Of a DNA stretch of 61,860 nucleotides, positions 44,485-53,171 are shown one piece after another (positions within the stretch are counted from its first letter, which is position 1; every line of letters starts with the position of its first letter). Below the pieces are notes generated by a model that ran no database searches, was not told where the DNA came from, and saw nothing but the letters and a program-made list of their open reading frames with translations. The stretch covers positions 1-61,860 of the forward strand of contig JAHZHK010000001.1 in NCBI GenBank assembly GCA_019420325.1, given 5' to 3'. The stretch comes from Coriobacteriaceae bacterium (lineage in GTDB: Bacteria > Actinomycetota > Coriobacteriia > Coriobacteriales > UMGS124). Position numbers and translations under genes: made by a program.

Positions 44485-45030
44485 ATGCTGCACGCGTACT
44501 GGGGTGACGGCAAGGGCAAGACGTGCGCGGCGATGGGCCTTGCGATGCGTGCTGCGGCAGCCGGCTGGCGCGTTGTTGTCGTGCAGTTCTTAAAGGACGG
44601 CTCCTCTTCAGAGATTTCCCTGCTCAAAGGGCTGCCGGGCGTTGAGGCGGTGCTGAGTGACGGGGCGCTTGCCAAGTTCACGTTTCGGATGAGTGATGGG
44701 GAGAAGGCGGCTTCGCGCGCCCTGCACGACGACAATCTAAGGCATGCATTCGAGCTTGTGAGTACGCCCGCCGAGGGGACGGCAGCCTGTGAGGGTGGCT
44801 TGCTCGTGCTCGACGAGGCACTCGATGCCCTGCGTGCAGGCCTGCTCGACGAGAGCCTCGTGCGCTCCGTCATGGCTTGGGCGGCAGGCACCGATTACTG
44901 CGAGGTGGTTGTCACAGGGCATAGTCTGCCTGATTTTATGGCTGAGGCGGCCGATTACCTCACGCGCTTCTCTTGTGAACGCCACCCCTATCAGTGCGGC
45001 GTCGCGGCTCGTGAGGGCATCGAGTATTGA
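44485..45030 (+). CDS. cobO: Cob(I)yrinic acid a,c-diamide adenosyltransferase (CobO/BtuR family)
   Basis: A 181-aa protein opening with MLHAYWGDGKGKTCAAMGLAMRA, the P-loop (GDGKGKT) of the CobA/CobO/BtuR family. These enzymes transfer the adenosyl group of ATP to cobalt in corrinoids. VVVQFLKDG, GGLLVLDEALDALRAGLLDES and VVVTGHSLPDFMAEAADYLT follow the family order. It is three bases after the MBL gene. No other cobalamin genes are in the window, so it may support salvage. Confidence 0.88.
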   Translation: MLHAYWGDGKGKTCAAMGLAMRAAAAGWRVVVVQFLKDGSSSEISLLKGLPGVEAVLSDGALAKFTFRMSDGEKAASRALHDDNLRHAFELVSTPAEGTAACEGGLLVLDEALDALRAGLLDESLVRSVMAWAAGTDYCEVVVTGHSLPDFMAEAADYLTRFSCERHPYQCGVAAREGIEY

Positions 45031-45180
45031 TGCTGAGTCGCTGTGTGTGGCCAGGCGTACATGCATATCTTGCATGATGCGCGGCAGTTTTATGGGTAAA
45101 ACGCGCTTCTGCGTACCAGGATGCGCCAGGCGGGCTATGCTGATGACGTATGTGTCGAAACCATGGTGTGAGGAGCTACC

Positions 45181-46215
45181 GTGTCGCAGCAAACGAATGT
45201 CGCCGATCTTCTGAAGAACATCGACATGGATGCGCTTGTGCGCATCATGAAGCCGAGCGCGACCCCGGATGGCGCGCGTCAGCTCATATTGCCCGTGTAC
45301 AACACGCAGGTGAGCCTCAAGGCGTTCCCCGGCTCAAAGCACCTCACCGACACCCAGCTCGACGAGGCGCTCATCGCCGCCCGTGACTTGGCCATTGAGT
45401 TTGAGATGAATCTTTCCCGCACCCGCGCCGATTCGGAAGTGACGCGTCTCAATAACGCGCACGGCGAGTGGGTGGAGCTTTCCGAGCGCACCTACGACCT
45501 TATCGAGAAGTCGCGTTCCTATTGCGAGGAGTCGGGCGGCGTCTTTGACGTCACCATGGGTTCCGTCACGCCCCTGTGGGATTTCCACAACGCCGTCGTG
45601 CCGAGCCGCGAGGCGCTCGACGAGGCCCTCAAGCATGTGGGCTGGAAGATGATTGAGTGCGACCCGCAGCGCCGCGCCGTGCGTCTGGCCGACCCCGCCG
45701 CGCGCATCGATCTGGGCGGCATCGCCAAGGGCTACATCGCCGACGCCCTCGCCGGCGAGCTGGTGGCCCACGGCTGCGACTGCGCCTTCGTGAACCTGGG
45801 CGGAAACGTGCTCACCGTGGGCTCGCGTCCCGACGGCACGCCTTGGCGCATCGGCGTGCGCGACCCCAAGGCCCCCTCGAAGATGCGCGCCGTGCTGCCC
45901 GTAGTGGGAAAGTCCATCGTGACGAGCGGCCTGTACGAGCGCAACTTCACCAAGGACGGCGTGTTCTACCACCATATCTTGAACCCCGAGGACGGCATGC
46001 CCGTCAAGACCGACGTGGGAGGCGCCACCATCGTGAGCGACCTGTCGCTCGACGGTGACGGCTTCTCCACGACGCTCTTTGCCCTGGGCGTGGAGGGTGC
46101 GCTCGCATTCTTGGAAGAGCACCCCAACCTCGAGGGCATCATCATCGACAAGGACGACGCTGTGCATGTGACGAGCGGCCTTGCCAAGTCCATCCAGCTT
46201 GTGGACAACAAGTAG
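45181..46215 (+). CDS. apbE: FAD:protein FMN transferase
   Basis: A 344-aa ApbE enzyme that attaches FMN to Thr/Ser of target proteins. It contains FEMNLSRTRADSEVTRLN, GVFDVTMGSVTPLWDF, RIDLGGIAKGYIADALA, FVNLGGNVLTVGSRPDGTPWRIGVRDP and the metal-site HILNPEDGMPV and SLDGDGFSTTLFALG. GTG at 45181 is preceded by GAGGAG. Unusually it has no signal peptide or lipobox; the chain starts with a soluble MSQQTNVADLLKNIDMDAL. It may therefore act in the cytoplasm. The 3' end is only 17 bases from the convergent HAD gene. Confidence 0.92.
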   Translation: MSQQTNVADLLKNIDMDALVRIMKPSATPDGARQLILPVYNTQVSLKAFPGSKHLTDTQLDEALIAARDLAIEFEMNLSRTRADSEVTRLNNAHGEWVELSERTYDLIEKSRSYCEESGGVFDVTMGSVTPLWDFHNAVVPSREALDEALKHVGWKMIECDPQRRAVRLADPAARIDLGGIAKGYIADALAGELVAHGCDCAFVNLGGNVLTVGSRPDGTPWRIGVRDPKAPSKMRAVLPVVGKSIVTSGLYERNFTKDGVFYHHILNPEDGMPVKTDVGGATIVSDLSLDGDGFSTTLFALGVEGALAFLEEHPNLEGIIIDKDDAVHVTSGLAKSIQLVDNK

Positions 46216-46232
46216 GGTTTAAGGCGGCTGTG

Positions 46233-46964
46233 CTAGACCTCGGGCAGGGTCTCGACGTAGGCGGCGAAATCTTCCATCGTGCCATGGGGCAGCGTGTCGA
46301 GCGGCACGCTGCCTTTTTCATGTTCGACGAGGCAGTCGGTCACGATATAGACGTCCATGCCCACGGCGCTGGCCATGCCGTCGTCGCGCGTGTCGTTGCC
46401 CACCATGAGGACCTCGTTGGCACGAAGACCGCAGACCTCAAGATTCTCCTGGTAGTAGCGGGGGTCAGGCTTGGCGAAACGGCTGTTCTCGTAAGAAGTC
46501 ACGCGCTCGAAGAAGGAGGGGTCCACGCCCGTCCAGGCAAGGCGCTGCGCGGTGCACATCGCGGGGAAGACGGGGTTCGTCGCCAGTATGAGGCGGTAAC
46601 CCTTCTCATGCAGGCGCGTCACAACCTTCGCCGCGAGGGGTGCCGACTGCGTTTTTTCCTCAAGCTTGCCGAACCAAGTCGTGTAGAACTCCTCGAACAG
46701 CTTTTCCCACGGGGCCGTCTGTCCGTAGGTTTTGCTCATGTAGTCGGGAAAACCCGCCCAAAAGCGCTCTTCGTTGGTGGTGTGGCCTTCGCTTCCGGCG
46801 AGCATGACTTCCAGGTTCTTCATGATGCCGTCGCATACTTGCTTGCCGTCGTAGCCCTTGGTCTGGAAGAACGCGCCCACCAGGTGCAGGTAGTGCTCGA
46901 GGAACTCCTTGAGGTCCATGGGAAGAAGCGTCCCGTCCAGGTCGAAGAAAATCGCCTTATACAT
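46233..46964 (-). CDS. HAD-superfamily phosphatase
   Basis: A 243-aa HAD hydrolase: IFFDLDGTLL (motif I, both Asp), LILATNPVF (motif II-like), KPDPRYY (motif III Lys) and VGNDTRDDGM (motif IV). The cap is the C1 helical type. ATG at 46964 begins MYKAIFFDLDGTLLPMD. The substrate is unknown; small sugar phosphates or nucleotides are usual. Convergent with apbE and divergent from trkH. Confidence 0.85.
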   Translation of the reverse strand: MYKAIFFDLDGTLLPMDLKEFLEHYLHLVGAFFQTKGYDGKQVCDGIMKNLEVMLAGSEGHTTNEERFWAGFPDYMSKTYGQTAPWEKLFEEFYTTWFGKLEEKTQSAPLAAKVVTRLHEKGYRLILATNPVFPAMCTAQRLAWTGVDPSFFERVTSYENSRFAKPDPRYYQENLEVCGLRANEVLMVGNDTRDDGMASAVGMDVYIVTDCLVEHEKGSVPLDTLPHGTMEDFAAYVETLPEV

Positions 46965-47062
46965 GAATCCAGCCCTTTCAATGGCGTTTGAGTGATTGAG
47001 TCATCGCAGGTATCTTACAATGAAGGTTCGTATCTTCGTCGTCTTTGGGGTGTTCGGCACAC

Positions 47063-48670
47063 ATGTGGCTCAGACTTCGCATAAATGATGTGTGCGCCAT
47101 CGTGAATACGTTGGGCACCCTGGTGAGCGGCATCGGCGCGGCCATGCTTGTGCCGCTTGTCGTGGCACTTGCTGCGGGGGAGTACCGGCCCGCCGCGAGC
47201 TTCTTGCTTTCCTTCGGGGCGACGTTTGCCCTCGGTAGCGCCATGCGCCTTGTGCGTCCCAAGACCCGCGGGCTGTCGCGCACGCAGGCGCTCGTCGTCA
47301 CGGGTCTGGCGTGGGTTGCCGCGTCGCTTGTCAGTGCTCTGCCGTTTGTGGTGCAAGGCCTGTACGCCTCGCCCTTCGACGCCTTCTTCGACGCGGTGTC
47401 GTGCTATACGGGCACGGGCATGTCGCTCATCCAGCGTCTGTCGCACCTGCCGTACTCGTTTGGCGTGTGGCGCATGATCATGCTTGCCATTGGCGCCCAG
47501 GGTATCGTCATTATGGCCCTGGCGCTTGGAACCATCTCCAAGTTCTCCGGCGCTAGCATGCTGTTCGAGGCCGAGGGTCATCAGGACAAGCTCATGCCCG
47601 GCATGGCCGACACGTCCCGCTTCATTATCCTGTTCATGGGGTCGTTCATCGCCCTGGGAACGCTCGTTTGCAGCCTGATGTGCCTGGTTCTGTGCGGGAT
47701 GCAGCCTTTGCGCGCCATCTACCATGGGTTTAGCCTGGCTGTTGCCGCCGCTGCTACGGGCGGCATCACCGTCATGGACGTGGGGGCCATCTACTACCAC
47801 CAGCCCGCCATCTATGCCATGCTCATCTGCCTCATGCTTGCCGGCACGTTCAGCTTCGCCGTGTACCTGCGCATGTCGACCAAGGGCCCCCGCGAGCTTC
47901 TTCGCGATGTTGAGACGCGCATGATCCTGGCCTGGAGCTTCGTGGTGCTCACACTCCTTGCCGTGTCGTTTGCCCAAGACGACGCCTTTGGCGATTTGGG
48001 CACCTTCTTAGACAAGGGCGTCTTTAACGCGGTGTCGGCCCTGACGAGCACGGGCTTCTGCACCTTGTCGAGCGCCCAGCTCACCGGCGTGGCGAGCCGC
48101 GCGGTGCTCTTCTGCTTCATCTTGGGCATGGCCATGGGCGGTGCCACGTCCTCCACCGCCGGCGGCGTCAAGGCCATTCGCGTGGTCGTTGCCATCAAGA
48201 CGTTCGTCAGCGAGGTCCGCCGCGTGCTCATGCCCTCGAGCGCCCGCGAAGTCATCCGGTACTATCACCTCGGCCAGCGCACGCTCACGAGCGAGCTGTC
48301 ACGCAACGCCATGATCGTCTTCTTGCTGTTTATGCTTACCTACCTGGTGGGCGGCATGGCGGGTGTGCTTTTTGGAATCGACCCGCTTTCGGCGATGTTC
48401 GAGAGCGTCTCGTGCACCAACAACTGCGGCATCTCGGCTGGTGTGGTATCGCCCGACCTGCCGGCCGCGCTCAAGACGGTCTACCTGGTGCAGATGCTTG
48501 CCGGGCGTCTCGAGTTCGTGACGTTTCTGGCAACGCTCGCCAGCGTCGCCGTGTCGTGCGTGCGCGGCTTCCAAGACAGCCCCGTCGGAAGTGGCCTGCG
48601 CTCCCTTGTGCCCGAAAACGCCCGCCGTGCCTGGCGCGGCCTGCCCGCACGTCGAGGACCGAGGAGGTAG
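47063..48670 (+). CDS. trkH: Potassium-uptake protein TrkH/KtrB
   Basis: A 535-aa membrane protein with four pore repeats: DAVSCYTGTGMSLI, VAAAATGGITVMD, NAVSALTSTGFCTL and ESVSCTNNCGISAG. Each carries the key Gly of the selectivity filter. The family imports K+ with a regulatory TrkA/KtrA partner, which is not next to it here. ATG at 47063 is preferred over an upstream TTG at 47045; neither has a strong ribosome site. Confidence 0.9.
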   Translation: MWLRLRINDVCAIVNTLGTLVSGIGAAMLVPLVVALAAGEYRPAASFLLSFGATFALGSAMRLVRPKTRGLSRTQALVVTGLAWVAASLVSALPFVVQGLYASPFDAFFDAVSCYTGTGMSLIQRLSHLPYSFGVWRMIMLAIGAQGIVIMALALGTISKFSGASMLFEAEGHQDKLMPGMADTSRFIILFMGSFIALGTLVCSLMCLVLCGMQPLRAIYHGFSLAVAAAATGGITVMDVGAIYYHQPAIYAMLICLMLAGTFSFAVYLRMSTKGPRELLRDVETRMILAWSFVVLTLLAVSFAQDDAFGDLGTFLDKGVFNAVSALTSTGFCTLSSAQLTGVASRAVLFCFILGMAMGGATSSTAGGVKAIRVVVAIKTFVSEVRRVLMPSSAREVIRYYHLGQRTLTSELSRNAMIVFLLFMLTYLVGGMAGVLFGIDPLSAMFESVSCTNNCGISAGVVSPDLPAALKTVYLVQMLAGRLEFVTFLATLASVAVSCVRGFQDSPVGSGLRSLVPENARRAWRGLPARRGPRR

Positions 48671-48675
48671 GCGCC

Positions 48676-49413
48676 GTGGCCCCCATTGACAACCCCCAAA
48701 TCAAGAAGAGGCTCGACAAGCGTCAGCGCGCCTGGCGGGGCTTCTGCGACACCCTGAAGGTGTTTGCACGCGTGACGGTGTACGCCGTGGGGCTGACCGT
48801 CGCCTTCTACCTGGTGGCCCTCGCCCTGTTCCTGCTTGCGCCCTCGGTGGGCAAGGCCGACGAGGCGACCGGCTCGAAGGCTTCGCAGCCCGCGCAAATG
48901 CCCGTGTACGACGCGGCTCTGGGAGGCGGTAGCGGCATCTTGCCCACGGGCCTTTCCGAGGACGACGCGAGTTACGTGTCGATCTCGCGCCTGGAGTCGG
49001 GCGACGCTTCCTGCGACGACTCGCTCGTGTCGTTTCGCGGCGAAGTCGTCGGTGAGCCGGTGAACTCTTCGAGCAGCTCACACAAGTGGGTTCTCGTGCA
49101 GTCCAGCGGCGCCCGCACGAGTTCCATTGAGGTCCTCATGACCAACGAGCAGGTGGCACAGATCAAAAACTGGGGTAGCTACCAGGTAAAAGGCGCCACC
49201 GTTCGCGTGACGGGAATCTACCGTGTCGCTGATGCCAACAACACGGGCACACTCGATGTCACCGCATATGTCGTGCGCGTGGTCGACGAGGGCGGCCCGC
49301 TTGAGCCTGAGCCCGTCAACACCCACGTTGTGGTGGCTGGTGCCTCTCTGGTGGTGTTAGGGGGCATCCTCACTGGTGTCAACGTTTATCAAAGGAGAAG
49401 GTCCCGCTCATGA
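48676..49413 (+). CDS. Membrane protein with an external OB-fold-like domain
   Basis: A 245-aa protein. GTG at 48676 has GAGGAGG ahead. It has a basic N-terminus (KKRLDKRQRAWRGF), a membrane helix (VTVYAVGLTVAFYLVALALFLLAP), then about 150 residues with DDSLVSFRGEVVGEPVNSSSSSHKWVLVQ and WGSYQVKGATVRVTGIYRVAD. These beta-rich stretches resemble a nucleic-acid/OB fold of the tRNA_anti kind. A second membrane helix (VVVAGASLVVLGGILTGVNVY) ends the chain. Function is unknown. It overlaps rsgA by four bases, so they are translated together. Confidence 0.7.
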   Translation: MAPIDNPQIKKRLDKRQRAWRGFCDTLKVFARVTVYAVGLTVAFYLVALALFLLAPSVGKADEATGSKASQPAQMPVYDAALGGGSGILPTGLSEDDASYVSISRLESGDASCDDSLVSFRGEVVGEPVNSSSSSHKWVLVQSSGARTSSIEVLMTNEQVAQIKNWGSYQVKGATVRVTGIYRVADANNTGTLDVTAYVVRVVDEGGPLEPEPVNTHVVVAGASLVVLGGILTGVNVYQRRRSRS

Positions 49414-50600
49414 GCGCTAAGCCAAGCCGCAGCTCGCGCCGTCCTGCTAAGAAGGGTTGCCGCACGGGGGAGGTCCGTGCGGGCCGCATGGATGACGCCG
49501 CCTGCCCTGAGGGGCCCGATGAGGGCGGGATGCTCGACTTCGAGCCTTCCTTTGGGGACTTCACGGTCGAGGAGCGCGTAGAGAAGCAGTTCAGGGTGTT
49601 CGTTGAAGAGCGCGAGCAAGCGGGCGAGGAGCTTGCCGGGCCGCGTCTGGGCCGTGTCATCCGCCTTGACAGGGGCTACCCCCTTGTGGAGACGGCCGAG
49701 GGGCCCTGCCGTGCCGAGCATGCGATATCGCTCGTAAAGGATCGTTTTCGCGACTTTCGCGCTGCTGTGGGTGACTGGGTTGTGCTCGACACGCCGGAGG
49801 GGCACGACAAGGCGGTCATCGAGACGGTTCTTGCCCGCGCTACCGAGCTCTCCCGCTGGGATGGCGGCACCTGGGGCGCCCGTCAGGTGCTTGCCGCAAA
49901 CGTCGATACCATGCTCGTGGCTCAGCCGCTTTCCAAGCGCGACCTGGTGTGCGACCGCCTCGTGCGTTCGGTGGTGCTTGCGCGTCAGGGAGGCATTGCA
50001 CCGTGCGTGCTGCTGACAAAGGCCGACCGCTGCGGCGGGGAGGAGCGCCTCGGTGCCATCATGGCGCAGGTGCGCGCCGCCGTGGGACAGGGCGTGCCCG
50101 TTGTGGCGCTCAGCGTGCCGGAAGGGCGCGGCGTCGAAGAGGTGCGCCGGCTCATCGAGCCCGGACATTGCGCCATCTTGCTCGGTGAGAGCGGTGCCGG
50201 CAAGTCGACGCTCGTCAACGCCCTGGTAGGAGCCGAGGTTCTTGGTGTGGGCGAGGTACGTGGCCGCGACGACCAGGGCAGGCATACCACTGTGGCCCGC
50301 CGTATGGTGAAGGTGCCCGACGCCGGTGTGCTTGTGGACGCCCCGGGCTTGCGGTCGCTTCCGCTGCTCGACGAGGAGGTCGGTCTTGCGCGTACGTTCC
50401 CCGAGATCGACGAGCTGGTGGGAGGCTGCCGTTTCCGTGACTGCACGCACGGCAGCGAGCCTGGGTGCGCCGTGCAGGAAGGTGTGCGAGAGGGCGCGGT
50501 GGACCCCGAAAGGCTCGAGGAGTACCGCATGCTCGTCTCCGAGATGCTCAACAACCGCCGCGGCCTTGACCCGGCTGCCAAGGCGTCGCTCACCAAGTAG
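49410..50600 (+). CDS. rsgA: Ribosome small-subunit biogenesis GTPase RsgA
   Basis: A 396-aa circularly permuted GTPase that matures the 30S subunit. G4 LLTKADRC precedes G1 LLGESGAGKSTLVNALVG, then G3 VDAPGLRSL and the zinc site CRFRDCTHGSEPGC, the RsgA order. The OB-fold is near residues 80-140 (LGRVIRLDRGYPLVET). The first 75 residues are a basic then acidic extension not seen in short family members. Start ATG at 49410 overlaps the upstream gene (ATGA). Confidence 0.95.
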   Translation: MSAKPSRSSRRPAKKGCRTGEVRAGRMDDAACPEGPDEGGMLDFEPSFGDFTVEERVEKQFRVFVEEREQAGEELAGPRLGRVIRLDRGYPLVETAEGPCRAEHAISLVKDRFRDFRAAVGDWVVLDTPEGHDKAVIETVLARATELSRWDGGTWGARQVLAANVDTMLVAQPLSKRDLVCDRLVRSVVLARQGGIAPCVLLTKADRCGGEERLGAIMAQVRAAVGQGVPVVALSVPEGRGVEEVRRLIEPGHCAILLGESGAGKSTLVNALVGAEVLGVGEVRGRDDQGRHTTVARRMVKVPDAGVLVDAPGLRSLPLLDEEVGLARTFPEIDELVGGCRFRDCTHGSEPGCAVQEGVREGAVDPERLEEYRMLVSEMLNNRRGLDPAAKASLTK

Positions 50601-50646
50601 AGAAGGACGCATGGAGCGGTCTGGCGATATATGAGTGAGTTATTTA

Positions 50647-50712
50647 TCACACTGGTGTGACAAATAGGCTTAATAACGCCATGTAGCAGGCACGTTATGT
50701 CTGTGTGACATA
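50647..50712. promoter_or_regulatory. Two related palindromes upstream of the Tad pilus operon
   Basis: TCACAC-TG-GTGTGA (50647-50660) and TATGTC-TGTGT-GACATA (50696-50712). Both contain GTGTGACA and lie 49 bases apart (about five helical turns), 120-190 bases before the first pilus gene. They look like paired operator sites; the binding protein and the exact promoter are not evident. Confidence 0.5.
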
Positions 50713-50836
50713 CAGGTGCAAATCCATAGACCTCACATGCGGCTTTGGCCACGGGTCTTTCATACTGTGAGGCACCCCCTCAATCCACGTCAATCGACCC
50801 CGGTTTCGCGTCGGGGCCTAGGGGAGAGGGGTGCCT

Positions 50837-51682
50837 ATGTCTGCCAAAGTGCGCACGATTGCAGCCGTTGTTCTCGCCGTTTTGGCGGCGGTGTGCATGC
50901 TCGCGTACGCGGCGGGCGTGCGTGGCCAGGCGTCGGGCGAGCGTGAGAAGGCACTTGAGCGCTATGGAGGGGAGACCGCCCTGGTCTGCGTCGCATCGCG
51001 ACCCATTGCCGCAGGTGAGACGTTCAGCGAGCGCAACGTGGAGGTCCTTGAGTGGCTTGTCGACCTTCTGCCCGAGGGGGCTTTGGCAGATCCCGACGAA
51101 GTCATCGGTAAGACCGCCGCATGCGCTATCGCGCAGAACACGCCTTTGTCCCGTGTGCTTGTGGAATCGGCAACGGAGCCGATCAACGTGCCAGAGGGCC
51201 TCGTGGCGCTCTCGGTGCCCTGCACGGCTGACGCGGCGGTGGGAGGCACGCTTGCGGCGGGGTCGATCGTCGACGTCTATGTGGTGGGTGACGGTTCGGC
51301 TCGCCCTGTGGCGCAGGAGGTGCAGGTCCTCAAGACAAACGTTGCTTCGGGCCTGGGCAGCCTGGCGTGGGCTGTGCTGGCCGTTGCGCCCGATCAGGTT
51401 GAGTCGCTCGTTGCGGCATGCGCGGTACAGAAGGTCTACCTCACGCTTCCTTCCGAAGAAGAGTTGACGCAGCGCGGTGAGGGACGGGTGAGCCGAGCGG
51501 AGCAGGCCGTGGCCGACGGGCTCGTGCAAGCCTATGGCACCCCTGAGGATGCCGTGCAGACGGCGTCTGCGAGCGACGCGGTACCTGCGAGTTCGGCTGC
51601 GGCCGACGATGGAGTGCAAGCGGGTGCGGGGATGGCCGGCGATGCGGCGGATGCGCCTGTGGCCACGGTCGAGGGGGAGTGA
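50837..51682 (+). CDS. cpaB: Flp pilus assembly protein CpaB/RcpC
   Basis: A 281-aa protein with a single N-terminal membrane helix (TIAAVVLAVLAAVCMLAYAAG) and a SAF domain (VASRPIAAGETFSERNVEV, TPLSRVLVE). This is followed by the CpaB core (VALSVPCTADAAVGGTLAAGSIVDVYVV). The last 60 residues are Ala-rich. ATG at 50837 is set by GGGGAGAGGGG. It opens the Tad operon and stabilises the pilus machine on the outer face of the membrane. Confidence 0.87.
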   Translation: MSAKVRTIAAVVLAVLAAVCMLAYAAGVRGQASGEREKALERYGGETALVCVASRPIAAGETFSERNVEVLEWLVDLLPEGALADPDEVIGKTAACAIAQNTPLSRVLVESATEPINVPEGLVALSVPCTADAAVGGTLAAGSIVDVYVVGDGSARPVAQEVQVLKTNVASGLGSLAWAVLAVAPDQVESLVAACAVQKVYLTLPSEEELTQRGEGRVSRAEQAVADGLVQAYGTPEDAVQTASASDAVPASSAAADDGVQAGAGMAGDAADAPVATVEGE

Positions 51683-51686
51683 CCCC

Positions 51687-53171
51687 ATGGCAGGGCAGGC
51701 GTGCGCGCGCTGGCTCGTGTGTTCGGGCGCGCTTGAGTTTGCGGGGCTTGCATCGGCGCTTGTGCTTGGGGCATGCGCAACATCTATCCAGTGGGCGCCG
51801 ACATCCCATGATATACGCGATATCCTGCAGTTTTCCTCACACGACCAGAATCTGGGCGTGCTTGTGGCCGCTGGCATGGTAGGGGAGGATCCCTGCGAGG
51901 CGGCATGCGCCTTGGCTGGGCTGCATGAGGGTCGCACGGTGCTGTGTGTCGGCGGGGCAGCAGGGTATGCACAAGCGTGTGCTGCGCGTGGGGTGACTGC
52001 GACGGTTGAGCCGCAAGGGCTCGTGCGGCTGCTTGTTGCCCTGCATGCCGAGGACTTGCGTGCTTGTGCGGAGCAGCGCGGGACCGATCAGGTTGCGACG
52101 TCCGAGCCTCAGGCGAGGGCGCAGAACACCCTGGATCACGCTGCCCCGCGACAGGTGCGCAGCCAGGGCGGCGTGCCGTCGCATGATTGCGAGGGGCGGC
52201 TCCATACGCCAAGCGACACCGACATTATCAACGCCATCAGGGAACCCATCGTGCTTGCCCCGGTCGTGCATCTCTCACAGGACATCGAGTGTCTCGTTGC
52301 GGGTATGGACGACCCTGTGCCTACGGTGTGTGTCGCTTCGGCGCGCGGCGGCGTCGGCAAGAGCGCGATTGCCGTGATGGCGGCCCTTGCGCTTGCGCAC
52401 AGAGGCCTCAATGTCTCGCTCATCGACCTTGATTTTCAATTCGGCACCTGCCTGGGGTATCTCGGCAGCGGCGAGACCGACGGCCTCATCGATTCAGGAT
52501 GCACAGATAAGACCGTGTCGGTCGACGCCCGCACGCTTGCCCGGTGTCGCTGTACGCCGTGTCGGGGTCTTGCGGCATATGAGTTCTGCCGCATGCCCGA
52601 ACAGGCGGAGCTTCTGTTCGGGGTCTCAGCGCAGCTGGTGCGGGCGGCGCGGACGGGCAGCGACGTGGCTGTGGTGGATTTGCCCGCGGGTGTCAACGAG
52701 ACGGTGGCTCAGGCGATCGAGCTTTCAGACCGATGCCTGTTCGTGGCGGATCAAGGGGCTCTGTCGCTGGAGTCGGTCAGTGCCCAGCAGGCGCTCTGCG
52801 CCCGTTTGGGGATTCCGCGCACCAAGCTCATCACTGTGATGAACCGTTGTGACCCACGCCACCGTGACGAGGGGTTTCTCCAACGGGCAACCTTTGAGAC
52901 GCAGGCCCCGCAGGTGGTGCGCGTGCTCGACGGCGGTGCCGATGTGACGCAGATGCTCTCCATCGGCCATGCTGCCGACCTCATCAGGATACAGAACAAG
53001 TTTGCTCTGTCGGTGGACGCGCTCATGGCACAGGTCTGCTCCGGCCTTGGGATTCAAGGTTTCGAGGGAGCCCAAGAGGGGTGGGCCCCACCTGAGACGG
53101 GTGCGGTGCCGGGCAAGGCGCGCAGGCGCAAGGGTAAGGTCGCCGAACAGGAGGCGCCATGTCCGTTCTAG
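51687..53171 (+). CDS. cpaE: Pilus-localising ATPase CpaE/TadZ
   Basis: A 494-aa MinD/ParA-like ATPase. The deviant Walker A is ASARGGVGKSAIAV at about residue 220, Walker B SLIDLDFQFGTCLGYLG, and a later DVAVVDLPAGVNE follows. About 200 residues of variable, receiver-like N-terminus come first. A Cys-rich insert (CRCTPCRGLAAYEFC) lies after Walker B. ATG at 51687 follows GAGGGGGAG. It positions the Tad apparatus. It overlaps tadA by 13 bases. Confidence 0.87.
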   Translation: MAGQACARWLVCSGALEFAGLASALVLGACATSIQWAPTSHDIRDILQFSSHDQNLGVLVAAGMVGEDPCEAACALAGLHEGRTVLCVGGAAGYAQACAARGVTATVEPQGLVRLLVALHAEDLRACAEQRGTDQVATSEPQARAQNTLDHAAPRQVRSQGGVPSHDCEGRLHTPSDTDIINAIREPIVLAPVVHLSQDIECLVAGMDDPVPTVCVASARGGVGKSAIAVMAALALAHRGLNVSLIDLDFQFGTCLGYLGSGETDGLIDSGCTDKTVSVDARTLARCRCTPCRGLAAYEFCRMPEQAELLFGVSAQLVRAARTGSDVAVVDLPAGVNETVAQAIELSDRCLFVADQGALSLESVSAQQALCARLGIPRTKLITVMNRCDPRHRDEGFLQRATFETQAPQVVRVLDGGADVTQMLSIGHAADLIRIQNKFALSVDALMAQVCSGLGIQGFEGAQEGWAPPETGAVPGKARRRKGKVAEQEAPCPF

